Source: Acanthochromis polyacanthus
Lineage: Eukaryota; Chordata; Actinopteri; Pomacentridae
Direction of reading: 5' to 3'
Length of the DNA: 64,000 bases
Assembly (NCBI RefSeq): GCF_021347895.1
Contig: NC_067121.1
Span: forward strand, 33,343,974-33,407,973
The translations under genes were made by a program, and so were the position numbers. The notes under the pieces were generated by a model. The model did no database searches and was not told the DNA's origin. It was given only the letters and a program-made list of their open reading frames with translations. This document shows, piece after piece, positions 26,572-38,654 of this stretch. Each line of letters starts with the position of its first letter. The stretch's first letter is position 1.

Positions 26572-27714
26572 AGATAAAGGTTGAAGTAATGTCCACTGTT
26601 TCCAGTTGCATTAAATGAGCACCCAGTCCGTCGCCCTTTTAGCTTTAGCTTCACTCAGGCCTATCCAGTGTTACCGTCATTCTGCCAGACGCATAGATTT
26701 CGTACAAAGCTTCCAACAGCACCTACACTTCAGTCATTAAATGTTTTGTTTCTTTCTTTAAAACACTCTGAGGTTCATAATAGGAGCTTCTTCAGAATGT
26801 AAGAGTTGTGACAACTGTAAAGTACATCATTTTGGGAAATGTGTATATTTGTTTTTTTGTGCACACGCAGATGAGAAGATAGATCCAAAATTAAGTAATA
26901 GTTAGTTAGCTTAGCTTAGTAATGAAGACCTGAAACAAGAGGGAAAGGAACCCTGCCTGGCTTGGTACCAAAGATACCAGCACCTCTAAAGCTTACTGAT
27001 TCATATCTTACATCTTGTTTTTTCAATCTGCCTAAAAGACAAATAACAAAAATAGGCAGCAACAACTCTAGCTATCAGACAGTGCAGGTGAAGATCTGTG
27101 TGGACATCCTGCTACAAGGGCATCAGCTGTGAAAACGCTGAAATACATAAACCACAAACTACTTTAGTGGTTGACGTCCTCTCAGCAGACTAGAAAGCAG
27201 AACAGCTACATGTTCACGTTGTCCACAGCTGTCATTGTGTGTCTGCAACGAAGGCTAACCAAGCCCTGAACCAGGAATATAGAAATTTTATCCAAATATG
27301 TGTTAAAAATGATCCTATTTTGTGCTCTGCTTGGGGGATGCGTTCCACAAATGCACAGTAGATTGTCATCTGCATATTTGCTGCAACATGAACACAACTG
27401 CCCTCATAGAAAACACCACCTTAAGGACTTAGACATCATCACTTCTCCTGGATGCAGGTAGTATATAAATGGTCTTAGACTGTTGAAATCTTTGTGCTAA
27501 GCGGAGCTACATGCATGTTGGCTGTGGCTTCACATCTAGTGGACCCACATGGGAGTTGTATCAACCTTCTGCAAAAATTTAGTATTTCCTCAATTTTTAG
27601 TGTCTTTTTCTAAGCAGAGTTACCTCTGATTCTTTAGGTTTTATCGAGGCTGCTCAGCTAAACTGCTCTCAGGGTTACAATGAGCAGAGCACAGGAGACA
27701 ATATCTCACCCAAC
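26572..27714. repeat. Intergenic between convergent genes; dispersed repeat at 26860-27090
   Basis: Contains GTTAGCTTAGCTTAG, CCAGCACCTCTAAAGCTTAC and TTTCAATCTGCCTAAAAGAC, the pattern of a dispersed fish repeat also hinted at near 7806 and 8568. No gene is supported. The sh2d1 gene (+) and the cytokine receptor (-) converge here. Confidence 0.45.
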
Positions 27715-28070
27715 TTTATTTCACAAATAAACATGACAATCATTTTATAGAAGCTCCAGATCAAATCTCACCAGTGAACTGGTAGATTCTAGTCACATTA
27801 CTTAAGTTAAGCAAAATAAACACATTTGAATGAGACAATCAAGCAGAGCATGCTAAAGGCAAGTCCTTCTCATTATAATGACAAATAATCTACAGCATAT
27901 TTTGCTTTCATATTGGTGTAAATGCATTAAAATGTAATAAACGTCACACAATGTGCAACAAATGTTTAGATCTGACAGCACGACTTCAAGACTATAAAAG
28001 CATTTGACCACCGTTTGCACATAAATACACATCAGCACTCACTTTTCCTGCATTCACCATGTCTATTCTA

Positions 28071-28106
<36 letters not shown>
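28071..28106. repeat. (AT)n microsatellite
   Basis: Pure TA repeat in the presumed 3' UTR of the cytokine receptor gene. Confidence 0.9.
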
Positions 28107-28110
<4 letters not shown>

Positions 28111-28168
28111 GCCTGGCAGTGCATAGATTTAAACAAAAGCATTTCAATGTGTCCATCTGGTGTTGCTT

Positions 28169-29618
28169 TTAAAATGACTTTCCAGTGTTCGGCTCTGCCT
28201 CTTCCACTTCTGTGATCTCCTCTTCAGGCTTCGCTGGTGGCGCAGGGTGAAAGAACTAAAAACACAAGAAACCAGCTTTAGGATCTTTTGTATGCCAGTG
28301 TCAGCTGTTAAATGTGCAGCAAATGGGTGTGTACTTACATTAAATGCATCATTTTTTTCCAAAAAATATTTGTACTTTGCCGGCGGACGAGGAATCGGTG
28401 GGAACAGAATCTTAGTCACCCTGAAAAACACACGTACACAACATGAGCCTTAGGCAGGACCGTTAATGCACAATCTGAAGTTCTTCTGCTGCCTGCTGCA
28501 CTGGAAAAACATAATAGTTGATACATGCAGTATTTTTATACATGTGAAACAATCAAAGAAAAGGGGAAGGAAGTTCATCTGTCCTTTATCTGTGATCGCA
28601 TTTTCTCTTTGGGTGTTTTCTGCTCACAGCTCATGCAGGAGGACTTGTGTCTGCAGTTTAAGGAAGTTTAGGGTGGATGCTCTTGTGGCTTTTCAAAGAA
28701 AAGCCCCTACACAGGTCTCTCACTTCTGCTTTGTTTACTTTGCTTCTGCTGTCCTCTGGGTCAACTTTAACCTCTTTTTTGACTCTGGTTCACATTTGAA
28801 AACCAGGACAGATTTTATCTAGCAGTTTAGAAACAGCTCATCAAAAAGGATAAAAAAAAAAAGCAGGTGTTAGCGTAATTCAGCCAGAAACAGACAAACT
28901 GTACCTCTGATAGCGCACCAACAACAACACAGCCAGGAGGATCATGGGTAATCCGAGGGAAATGGAGATGATCACCACAGGGTTGAGTTTGTATGCTGAC
29001 TGTTCCACCGCTGAAATACACAGACACACAACGAAGCTGATTATTGCGCTGAAGTTGATGCTTTTGTTAGTAGTCAATCTTCCAGGCACTGACCATTGAA
29101 TCAGTGGATAACGTTGACCAGATATTGATTAAATTATTGTTCAACAGAGAGCACTCACTGACAGTTTGACTCCAGTCACTCCATTCAGGAGATCCATGGC
29201 ATGTGTTCGCCAGTACCGTCCTCATTCTCACTTTGTAGGTGCGGCTGGGATCTACACTTGGCTCTATATAGAACCGCTTGGCGGTGAAGGTTTTTGGTTT
29301 TTCCTGCTGTAAAAAGATTCTTTAGTAAACTCTAAGCAGTGGGGATGTCAGATATTGGCTTTTTTTGCCAATAACCGATTTGCCGATATTGTCCAACTCT
29401 CTATTTCCGACTTTGATGTCAACCGATACCAATATATGTGGGCTATTTAATTAATTTTAAGTAACATCACATATTTCCTGTCATGGAATTAACACATCAT
29501 GTTAAAATTTTATTGTGATGCTCCATTGCATGCATTCTCAAATGCAGCAAGGCTTTCCAAATGTAAACATTGTCTGTGCAAAATAAGAAAAGTACTTCAA
29601 CTTAAGTTATGGGAAAAC

Positions 29619-29688
<70 letters not shown>

Positions 29689-30475
29689 CATACAGTCGAG
29701 GTCAAAAGTTTACATACACTTGTAAAGAACATCATGTCATGGCTCTCTTGAGTTTCCAGTTATTTCTACAACTCTGATTTTTCTCTGATAGAGTGATTGG
29801 AACAGATACTTCTTTGTCACAAAAAACATTCATGAAGTTTGGTTCTTTTATGACTTTATTATGACAGTGCAAACAATTGTTTGCACTGTTGCTCTTGGGA
29901 CCTGCAGCTGCTTTGAAATGGCTCCAAGTGACTTTCCTGACTTGTTCAAGTCAATGATTCGCTTTTTCACATCCATGCTGAGCTCCTTTGACTTTCCCGT
30001 TGTAGCGTTTGTGGGCATTTGTATCCACTGAGCCCTATTTAAATGGCCTCAGAGAAGTAACCAGCTGTAGTCACTCATAATCACTCACAAGAAGTTAAGA
30101 GGCAATGCTATGAAGCTCATTTCATTGACACAACTTTCTAAGTCACCAAAATTGCTAATTCATGTTGCTGTATGTATATTTTTGACCCAGCAGATTTGGT
30201 CACTTTTTCTGTTAACCCATAATAAAGTCATAAAAGAACCAAACTTCATGAATGTTTTTTGTGACAAAGAAGTATCTGTTCCAATCACTCTATCAGAGAA
30301 AAATCAGAGTTGTAGAAATAACTGGAAACTCAAGAGAGCCATGACATTATGTTCTTTACAAGTGTATGTAAACCTTTGACCTCGACTGTACATATATATA
30401 TATAAATATCATTGGCATGAAAACGTAATATCAGTCAGTATCGTTATCGTTTTTTTTTGCCTATCATGAAAACTG

Positions 30476-30512
<37 letters not shown>

Positions 30513-33500
30513 TACACACACACACATATATATATATATAGATATAGATATAGATAGATATTTGTGGGCCGATATTATCTGATATCCCTGTACAGCAGTT
30601 TTAGTTTGCTCTCCCTTTTTAGACTTTGTTACCTTTTAAATCTTGTCAGGTTTGTCTTGTTCAATAGTTCTGCTGATATGTCCCTTACCAGAAAGTAATG
30701 CAGTAAATGGGGTGTCTTATCCTTGAATTGATCAGCACCCACAGTGATCCACACACTCAAGACATACTGCACCTGGTCACCCATGTCCAGCTCATATGTA
30801 AAACATCTCGGACTGTAGTCTGATCGGCTGTGAGGCACATCCCATGTTATGTTGAGAGCTCCATTTTTGATTGAAGCAGAGATGTTCTGGGGTGGAGACA
30901 GAACCTCTGTGAAAAGCGCAACCATACTATTAGAAAATAAATTATGATTAGTCCTGAAAATTTACTGAGGACTGTACAAAAAAACCCTCAGTCAAACCAC
31001 ACATACATTAGGCCCTTCAGTGATTACATTTTTAAAAATCTGAAGTGTAATATCATCAGCTCTGTAACAGCGTTTGTCTTGGAGTGTTACCTAGCAGCGC
31101 CATGTCGTACTTGTCGGTGTAAGTTTTCCACTCGTTGTGCTGGGACATGTTTAGGTGGAGGATTACAAATTGAGGCATCTCATGCTCACTGAGATCCAAA
31201 GACAGTGATCCAACTCTTTCCACGGACGAAATGTTTCGAGAGGGAACTGCGTTTCCATCACAAAAACTGAGGAAAGAAAATTAGAGATACACACTCAAAA
31301 TAATGTGTTCATTGGAATGTAACTCCTTTGTAAATATGATTTGCTGTTGTTTGAAGTTTTCTGCTGTGTCATGGTCAATTTAATGTGACTTTTTGAGAAG
31401 ATTTCATTTAAAAAAAACAAAAGTCTTTTATGTAAATGTGAAAACAAATTTCTGCAAAATAAGTTTGTTCATTTGAAATATTCCTCCATCCATGATCTAA
31501 ACACTGCCTCATCAGATTGTATCAATACAACTTAATATCAGTAAAATTTCACTGGATTTTGGTTGATTTTTTTATGAATGTTCTTAAGAAACATCTTTAA
31601 CATTTCTTTTTTCCAACAAAAAATATTCAACAATTTCCCAAAAAAGTTGAAAATGTACACATCAGAAGTTTCACTGTGAAAATATATTTTTTCCCCCGTA
31701 TTTTCAAACTTCAAAATGGGACAATTTTGATCAGCAGGACAACACGAGGGTTAACCCCTTGACGCCCGAATTTATTTACAATTGAATAGAAAACATTTTT
31801 TGTGTGTTTTTGCTTTCCAGCTGATGCTAAAATAAGTGGAGATTGTTAATTTATCTATTACACATAGAACAGATATATAATAATAATAACAATAATAATA
31901 ATAACAGATAGTTCCTACTCCGACTGGTCCTACAAGAAACCAGTGTTTGCAAAAGGTTTCGAGGTACGTATTGAATATTCACAAACCGGTACTGGGGGAA
32001 TGGATACGCTATCTCTGCTGCAGTCTGAATGAAAGTGGTGTTTAGTGAATTCAATAGGCATTAAGGGGTTAATGGGGGTGTATAACTATGCAGTTATTTT
32101 GTGCTTTATGCTTTTAATTAACTGACATTATTTTGTAGAAACTTGACATGAAACAATGTTTTTTAATTTGTAAATTCTTGTCAAAACCCTAATAAAAGTG
32201 ACCATGATTCAATGATTCAATGATTCAATTTAATTTAAACTCCCGAAAGGGGGGGGGGATATGTTTTAAAGGCACTGGACAAAGAAAAGCGTCTTCATTT
32301 TCTTGTGCATGACTTGCATTTTGTCTCAGATGTTCATACTGAGAAATACTTGTGAAAAATATGGGAACACATGTATGCAAGTAAATCTGGGTAATGTCTC
32401 ATTAAAATACAGAATACCTCATATGAACTGAAAGCTGAAAGTCCTTCTCTGATGTGTCAAACGACCAGGAGCAGTTGAGTATATTGGTTGGGTAAAGGAG
32501 GCAGATAAATTTTTCTTCTACATCAGTCCTCTCTACATGATCATCCATCTCAGTAGAATCCTGCACTCGGACCTGAAATATAAAACCAAAACACAGATCT
32601 ATATTCAAGCATCGAGGTTTAACTGCGTCTTTGCAGCCTTTAGAAGTTAAAAAAAAAAAACTTAGATTCTCACCAGGCCAAGTTCTATATCCTCCTCACA
32701 GACATTTAAGCTGTTGTCCTCAGCCACTGTTAAAAGAAATGGTACACATAGTTACAGCATTACAGAAAAGAGAATTATAATTCATGTTGGCCACAGCTTT
32801 GAACTCTGAGAATGAACACATAACAACATGTAACTCAACGTGAGCGACAGTACAGCCTGCTGACATTAAAACACAACACAGACTCTCTTCTGCAGTGCAC
32901 CATGTTTAATTCATCAGCATTTGAAATGTTTTTCCTTTAACCCTCGTGTCGTCCTGTTGAGGTTTGAAAATGTGGAAAAAAAATAGATTCACAGTGAAAC
33001 GTCTAATGTCCACATTTTCAACATTTGTGAGAAAAAGAAGTTTCACTGTGAAAACTCTCCACTGTTTCACATTCTCTTGTAAGTTTTAACAACATAAGCA
33101 TCTCAACTGCCTATAAACATCTTTACATCCTCCATAAAAGAGACAGAATCACTGAGTTATCACTGCTTTGCTTTGTCAACACACTCACGCCATTAATGGT
33201 TTGTCTGTGAAAAGGCCATTAAAAATCATAAGTCAGGGATTAAGTCAATAAAATTTCCAAGTCACTGTTAAATCTATCATTAAGAAATGGAGGGAATGTG
33301 ACTAGTGAAGGCCACTAAGACATATAACTCCTCTGGAGCAGTTACAAGCTTCAGTGACTAAGAGAAATAAAGCTGTGTATACAACAGCTGCTGCATGTTC
33401 TTCATCAGACAAAGCTTTATGGGAGAGAAGTAAAGGGAAAGCAAAAATCTTGGCAAGAGTTCACCAGAACATATATAGAGAATCTGAAGTCCCCTTTCAG

Positions 33501-34466
33501 CTTTGGTGAATGTTTTTATTAGCACTCTTTCTTTTTGTTTCAGCACACTTGATGTTATCGTTAAAACTGTCAAAGCAGAGGCTGAAAGGGCTGATCAGGG
33601 GCCATTCCTGTTAACATATGCGCCATCTTGTGTCTATCCTGACTCCCTGCAGTGGAAATCTGCTTCTCGAACCATTATGAAATTAAAACAGAAAGAATGT
33701 TAATGCCTTTCAGCAATTGAAATCACTCATTTAGGAGTTCACACTACTTGCTGTCTTTCAAGTGTAGTGGAGTGGTTCAGACTTCCGTTTTTGTGTTTGT
33801 CCAAGAACACAAAAACAGAAGTCTGAACCACCTTAGAAACCCCACTGGACTGCATTGTTCCCTTCAGACCCTCATCCTAGCCTCATTCTAGCTAACCTCA
33901 GACTGCCTAAGTCCTCTCTTTGGCTTGCATTTCCTCCTCCAAGAGCTCCAGAGTCCAAATCAAGCCAACAGAGCTCAGAACCCATCACAAAAACATTCAC
34001 TTCAGGGAATTCTGAGGTGGGGAAAATCCTCAACCACCAAGAAAGCCGAATATGTGGCCGATTGAGTGTCGCTTTCCCTTTTCCATGCCTGTCCACTTCC
34101 CCCCTTCAGGGTCTTAATTACTTCTTATCATTTGAACAAAAGGTTTTGCGTTGGGTGGACTGTGGCTCAGAGCTGGGGGGGTCAAAGGACAAAACTTCAA
34201 ACTTCATGTACGAGGAAAAAGGAAACAAACTGTGCCACCACCCCGATGAAAACAAGAACAGCAAAACAACCTTTGAGGAATAAAATATGGCTTACTTAGG
34301 AAAAAAAAATCCCATTTTGACAGCTATTTAACATCATCCCGTTGGCATATTGGCGGCGCGTATGTGTGTGAATTGTGTGTAATACCAAAAGCCACTCACC
34401 ACCTTGTGACACCCACAAAACCAGCAAACTGGTCCAAAGAGTTGGATAAGCAGGAAACAGCTTCAT
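28169..34466 (-). CDS. Class I cytokine receptor, alpha-chain type, 9 coding exons, 335 aa
   Basis: Coding exons, 5' to 3' on the minus strand: 34466-34400, 32726-32674, 32572-32418, 31266-31091, 30906-30773, 29306-29159, 29010-28905, 28420-28339, 28255-28169; all phases agree. A signal peptide (MKLFPAYPTLWTSLLVLWVS) is followed by two fibronectin III domains. LYPTNILNCSW is in the first, and SPPQNIS with the canonical WSDWS (about residues 237-241) is in the second. A membrane segment spans about 256-276. The tail of about 58 residues carries box 1 (KILFPPIPRPP), the JAK-binding motif, and no tyrosine-rich STAT docking region. A short tail with LFPPIP is typical of IL-5R, IL-3R, GM-CSFR and IL-13R alpha chains, which need a partner chain. 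The extra N-terminal domain of those chains is not seen. Exact orthology is not decided. The exon 5 donor (GTGCAG) is weak; GTGGGT 33 bases further on keeps phase. A non-coding 5' exon ends near 34979, and AATAAA lies at 27720-27715 on the minus strand. Confidence 0.85.
29340..30594. mobile_element. Outer repeat with 'GATATC' ends, filled with TA repeats and a Tc1 relic
   Basis: The left edge (GGGGATGTCAGATATTGGC) and right edge (GGCCGATATTATCTGATATCC) are roughly complementary, like a dispersed fish family with 'cccgaccgatat' text. A related sequence lies at 56641. Inside are (TA)n at about 29622-29676 and 30479-30508 and a Tc1-type element. It is in intron 5 of the cytokine receptor, extending to just before exon 5. 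Confidence 0.35.
29693..30388. mobile_element. Tc1-type element with long inverted repeats, internally deleted
   Basis: The ends CAGTCGAGGTCAAAAGTTTA and its complement TAAACCTTTGACCTCGACTG are flanked by TA on both sides, the Tc1 target site. The inverted repeats are about 170 bp each (29693-29863 and 30218-30388) and almost perfect. The interior of about 350 bp keeps only a transposase scrap, so it is non-autonomous. Confidence 0.85.
31530..31750. mobile_element. piggyBac-type MITE, copy 4 (left-truncated)
   Basis: Shares TATCAGTAAAATTT and GGATTTTGGTTGATTTTTTT with the other copies. It ends AGGACAACACGAGGG before TTAA (31751-31754). Lies in intron 3 of the cytokine receptor. Confidence 0.6.
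32941..33030. mobile_element. piggyBac-type MITE, copy 5 (right-truncated)
   Basis: Starts CCCTCGTGTCGTCCTG right after TTAA (32937-32940), then breaks off within about 90 bp, close to the 143-bp duplicated segment that follows. Confidence 0.6.
33057..33199. repeat. 143-bp segment duplicated at 34719-34862
   Basis: CTCCACTGTTTCACATTCTC through CACTCACGCCATTAATGG is nearly identical to 34719-34862. The two copies lie in introns on either side of the signal-peptide exon. Confidence 0.85.
33270..33480 (+). pseudogene. Tc1 transposase scrap
   Basis: ATCATTAAGAAATGGAGGGA, GTTACAAGCTTCAG and CAAAGCTTTATGGGAGAG match successive parts of the intact Tc1 gene at 49738-50757, in the same order but with stops and gaps. 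It lies in intron 1 of the cytokine receptor coding region. Confidence 0.65.
33772..33831. repeat. 26-bp near-perfect hairpin
   Basis: The arms 33772-33797 and 33806-33831 are complementary with one mismatch around an 8-base loop. It could be the core of a small palindromic transposon or a structured RNA; nothing here decides that. Confidence 0.7.
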
Positions 34467-34718
34467 AGCCAACCTGCGGTTTCATAAGACACAAAAACAG
34501 ACAGGTGTACATTAACACCCACTGATGAACGCACAGTACTGAGGTAAGATTCAGTCAGCATGGGGACGCTATTTTATCACAACACACTTAGTAATTTCCT
34601 GGCATTTCATACTTCCCCTTTTTAAGCGCTAACATCTAGAGGTTGCGTGATAGTAAGACATCTCAGTGGGCAAATAATGAAACTTAAATAAGCTGCTTGC
34701 CTTATACGAGTGCAAATT

Positions 34719-34862
34719 CTCCACTGTTTCACATTCTCTTGTAAGTTTTAACAACATAAGCATCTCAACTGCCTATAAACATCTTTACCTCCTCCATAAA
34801 AAAAGACAGAATCACTGAGTTATCGCTGCTTTGCTTTGCCAACACACTCACGCCATTAATGG
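34719..34862. repeat. 144-bp segment duplicated at 33057-33199
   Basis: Partner of the upstream copy. It lies in the intron between the non-coding 5' exon and the signal-peptide exon of the cytokine receptor. Confidence 0.85.
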
Positions 34863-35318
34863 ATATAACTATAACGTGCTACTCTGGGTTCAAGGTCTCC
34901 TCAAAGCTAACACAAAAGCATCAATCCTAATAACATTATAGTAAACAACATTAGTGAGAAGAAGTTACCTCCTGCTGCTCCTCCACTCTGTCGCTCGCTG
35001 TAGCTCTCGCTGCCTGAAGACAAAGACACATTTCTGGGGAAAGAAGAAGCGTGACGTCACGTAATGCACGAGGGTTCAGGAAGCCAAGCGCTGCGCTCAG
35101 AACAAAACTACAACACAACAGCTTGCATCAGTCTTTTTTAGTTATGACAAACTTCTAATGAAACAACCAAATGACAATAAACTATGTCAGAGTAATTGGA
35201 TTAAGTTTTTAATCTGTGATAGTTTAAATGACCAGTTAATAGCTGGTGGCATGAACAAAAAGTTAAAAACCTGAACTCAAAGTGGAAGAAAATGAAATCA
35301 TCATGCCAGTTTATTTAT

Positions 35319-35865
35319 CCCTCCTGTTGTCCTCATTTACAGGCACCGAAAAATATTGTTTCCTTCTCTGAAAAAAATCCAAAAATTTAGCCAAAAAAAA
35401 TCCCCAAATTTCTCAAAATTTGCAAAACTTTCAGGAAGAAAATTCCAATAATTCCTTAAAAATTTCCCTTAAAAGTTTTATTTTAAAAAATATCCCCCAA
35501 TTGTGGCAAGAAGATTCTTGTAAATATATATTTTTTTAATGAGTAAAAATCTTCAAAAAAAAAATCCCAAAAATATCTGAAGTGATTACACATATATATC
35601 AGTAAAATTTCTAATATTTTCTTTAAGAACATTCACCAAAAAATCTACCAAAATCCACTGAAATGTGCTGGATTTTGGTTGATTTTTTGGTGAATGTTCT
35701 TAAGAAACATTTTTAAAATTTCTTTTTTTCCACCAAAAATGTTCAAAATTTTCCCAAACATGTTGAAAATGTGGACAGCAGAAATTTCGCTGTAAAAATG
35801 TGTTTTTTCCCCACATTTTCAAACTTTAAAGCTGGTCAATTTTGACACACAGGACAACACGAGGG
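35319..35865. mobile_element. piggyBac-type MITE, copy 6 (longest, complete)
   Basis: Starts CCCTCCTGTTGTCCTCATTT after TTAT and ends AGGACAACACGAGGG before TTAA (35866-35869). The central palindrome near 35625-35705 is intact. At 547 bp it is the best copy in the window for a consensus. Confidence 0.75.
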
Positions 35866-36311
35866 TTAATTCACTGCAACTCAAATGTTGTTTTAAATCA
35901 ATTAATGCATAAAGAAGTTACACTAAGTTACAATATTAGGAGTTTTAGCTTATTGTTATGTCAGCACAACTTAAACAGTTTATCTAAATCAGTAAGTTAG
36001 CATTTTTATCCTGCAACCATGCATTTAATGAAGTGGCAGTAAAAAGTTTCCTCAGTGACCTTTTTTTGAGTGTGTCTTCATTTCTCTGTTTTTCTCCACT
36101 CATGCATACACTGCAAGATTAAAATAATTCCATTGCCCTGTATATAGCATTTCCTGTAAAAACGGCCGGTTCTTGGTAAGTACGAAAGGAACACAAGTGA
36201 AAGAAAGAAGCAGTGTCTGTTTCTGAAGTACTTCTCATTTAGTAAGTTGTAAAATCAAATGGAAATTTAAAAAAAATGTTGCAACGTCCTTTACTTCATT
36301 GTTTTTAAACC

Positions 36312-36344
<33 letters not shown>

Positions 36345-36635
36345 CAGGAACCAAAAAGCAGAGACATATTTGGGCAGCAATGTCTGCCTGGCAACAAGCC
36401 GAAGTCTTTTAAAAAGTGTTTAGATTCAAGATCTCTTTTCCTGACTGGTAAGATAGGATCAGATCAGAGATAAGATAAGATAAGATAAAACATGATGTTA
36501 TAGTTTAAAAGCTGATATCGAACCGTATTGTACTTTCCATGGTAGCTACAGTCAGCTCCTAACTGAGGTGCTGGAGTTATCAAAATAAAAATAAAAATAA
36601 AATAACACGCAAACTCAAGAAAATTACAATGAGAA
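35866..36635. other. Intergenic, AT-rich, nothing recognised
   Basis: Includes a T homopolymer (about 36311-36338), a GATAA-type run (about 36470-36488) and an AAAAT-type run (about 36584-36603). No gene. Confidence 0.5.
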
Positions 36636-36862
36636 ATCCCTGATGAACAGAGGGAGCAGTGACACAAAGCTGTTAAGGCTCGTTCTGCACAAGGAGGGGA
36701 TTGTTATTGGCATCTCCCTGACCTACAGAGGGAGTTATGACACACACAGCTGTTATGGCTCATTCAGTGTAAGGAAGGGATGAACTAGGGAATCTCCTTG
36801 ACCAGCAGAGGGAGCTTGGACACACACAGTTGTCATGGCTCGTTTTGTATAAGGCAAGGACC
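36636..36862. repeat. Three-unit imperfect tandem repeat, about 75 bp per unit
   Basis: Three units each carry CAGAGGGAG, then GACACA, GCTGTTATGGCTCRTT and an AAGGAAGGGA-like stretch. The second and third are most alike. No coding meaning. Confidence 0.6.
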
Positions 36863-36889
36863 TAATAATTATAGAAAAAAAGTGTACAA

Positions 36890-37640
36890 AATTATATACT
36901 TCACATTTGGGATGGCTGCAGCATGGGAAGAAGGGGCTCTTGTGTGTTGTAGCTCAGCTGCCGTGTGGTGCTCTCGGACTACCGATTCGTCGTGGCCCTG
37001 GCATGGGGAGATTGTCTGGAGCGGCCATTCTACTGACCGCAATGGTTATCTTATGAATGTAAAACTAGAACAACAATTATTCTATATGTATCATCATTAC
37101 AATGTATCATCTAAAAGGTATGTATGTATACAGGATATACACATATACCTAGTTATATTATGGGTCTGTCTGTATGTGTAGATATTTATATATATATATA
37201 TATATATATTTGTATTTGTAAATAGGTGTATAGAAAGAGCTATGAGTGTATGTTTGCATAGGTAGACAAGTATATAAGGTTGTATAAATAGATATGTGTA
37301 GATGTAAATGTATAATTGTATATTTATATTATTCCAACGCACCAAATGATGATGTATCTGAGAAAAGACATTGCATGCAGCTTGTAAATATTGGTGTAAA
37401 GGGGGTGGGAGCTTAATAAGTTTTACTTCTCCCAACTCCCTTTCGAGCTTTTTCTTTTTTTTTCTTTTTTTTTCTTTTTTTTTTCTTTTTGTATGACATG
37501 TTTGATATGTTTATGAGGTTCAAAGAAATTGTATCAAAACATCTTGAAATAGTAGAAAAACTGCCAAGGAACTGTTCACAACATGTTTAAACTTTACCTT
37601 GTAAAAGCTCGAAATAAACTCAAACTCAATACATTGAAAA
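36890..37640 (+). mobile_element. LINE 3' end, probable
   Basis: GGTGGGAGCTTAATAAG, a T/C-rich stretch, then TTGTATGACATG and finally AGCTCGAAATAAACTC resemble the 3' end of a fish non-LTR retrotransposon. The upstream part contains a (TA)n run at 37188-37209. No reverse transcriptase frame remains. Confidence 0.4.
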
Positions 37641-37963
37641 CAACTGAGTCATTCCACCTGAATTAACAGAATGCCCCACGCCTGACTATCTTCAATTTGA
37701 CAGATTTTTTTAAAGTGGAGAATACTGATTGAGTTGGCCACTTGTAAAATGTAGGGTCATAGGTAACATTAGTTTTTCAGATTTGACTTTAACTTGAGAA
37801 ATAATACAGCGAGAGACCAGAAATGTTGTAGGCTCATTGATATGTGTTTGCCTGAAAGCAAACACAGAGAGGATGAGGAGCACCTTCTTCTGCTGAACCT
37901 GAAACAGACTCAGACTCAACAGACAGTCAAACTGCAAATCCTGACCACCATACTGTTTACACT

Positions 37964-38004
37964 CCACCCTGTAAATATATATTACCTTACACTATTGTCA
38001 CTTA

Positions 38005-38076
<72 letters not shown>

Positions 38077-38182
38077 CTTATTATTTTTATTGTTTCAGTC
38101 TGAAACAGGTGCACAATACATTTCACTGTGCATTACACTGTGGATAATTGTGTTTGTGATAAATAAAAGTCTTGAATCTTGA
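37964..38182 (+). mobile_element. LINE 3' tail with (TA)n
   Basis: A long TA microsatellite (38008-38073) is followed by CACTGTGGATAATTGTG and AATAAAAGTCTTGAATCTTG, a pattern typical of the 3' tails of fish LINEs. Confidence 0.5.
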
Positions 38183-38457
38183 ATGCACAAATGGTCTTCA
38201 ATAATCCAGTCCTGCTTTGACCATATGTAGACCATATGACCGCATGTACATATCAGTGAACCTTTACATTTTCAGCTCTGTAGCTATATTTAAAATAATC
38301 AAAAAATAAAGACTAATTTTGTCATTGTCACATGTTGCCTAAACATACAGATGAACTTCATGATGAAAGATTACCTTCTTAGATTTTTTTTTTTGAGATA
38401 TCAGTGTCTGCAAGTGCATTACTGCTACTTTTACCAATGGAGGAAAGATAAAATACT

Positions 38458-38529
38458 TTCCCTGACCGGGAATCGAACCCGGGCCGCGGCGGTGAGAGCG
38501 CCGAATCCTAACCACTAGACCACCAGGGA
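38458..38529 (-). tRNA. tRNA-Glu (anticodon CTC)
   Basis: A 72-base minus-strand tRNA gene. The acceptor stem TCCCTGG pairs with TCAGGGA, followed by discriminator A. The A box region reads TGGTCTAGTGGTTAGGAT. The anticodon loop CTCTCAC gives anticodon CTC at 38496-38494. The T arm is GGTTCGATTCC. All arms fold and there is no intron. A T-rich stretch (TTTAT) follows soon after, suitable for RNA polymerase III termination. It looks functional and decodes GAG. Confidence 0.95.
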
Positions 38530-38654
38530 AGACGTTTAATTCAGGTTCAGCAATTGGTTTTATATGTATCTACTTACTTTGTCGCGAGAGAATTCAATCC
38601 ATGCATCCATCCATAGACTGTAAATATATGCAGTCGATGTATGCACCATGAAAC

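Noticed and set aside
33855..34283. 142-codon plus-strand frame
   Set aside because: It lies in an intron of the cytokine receptor, with no recognisable domain or splice partners.
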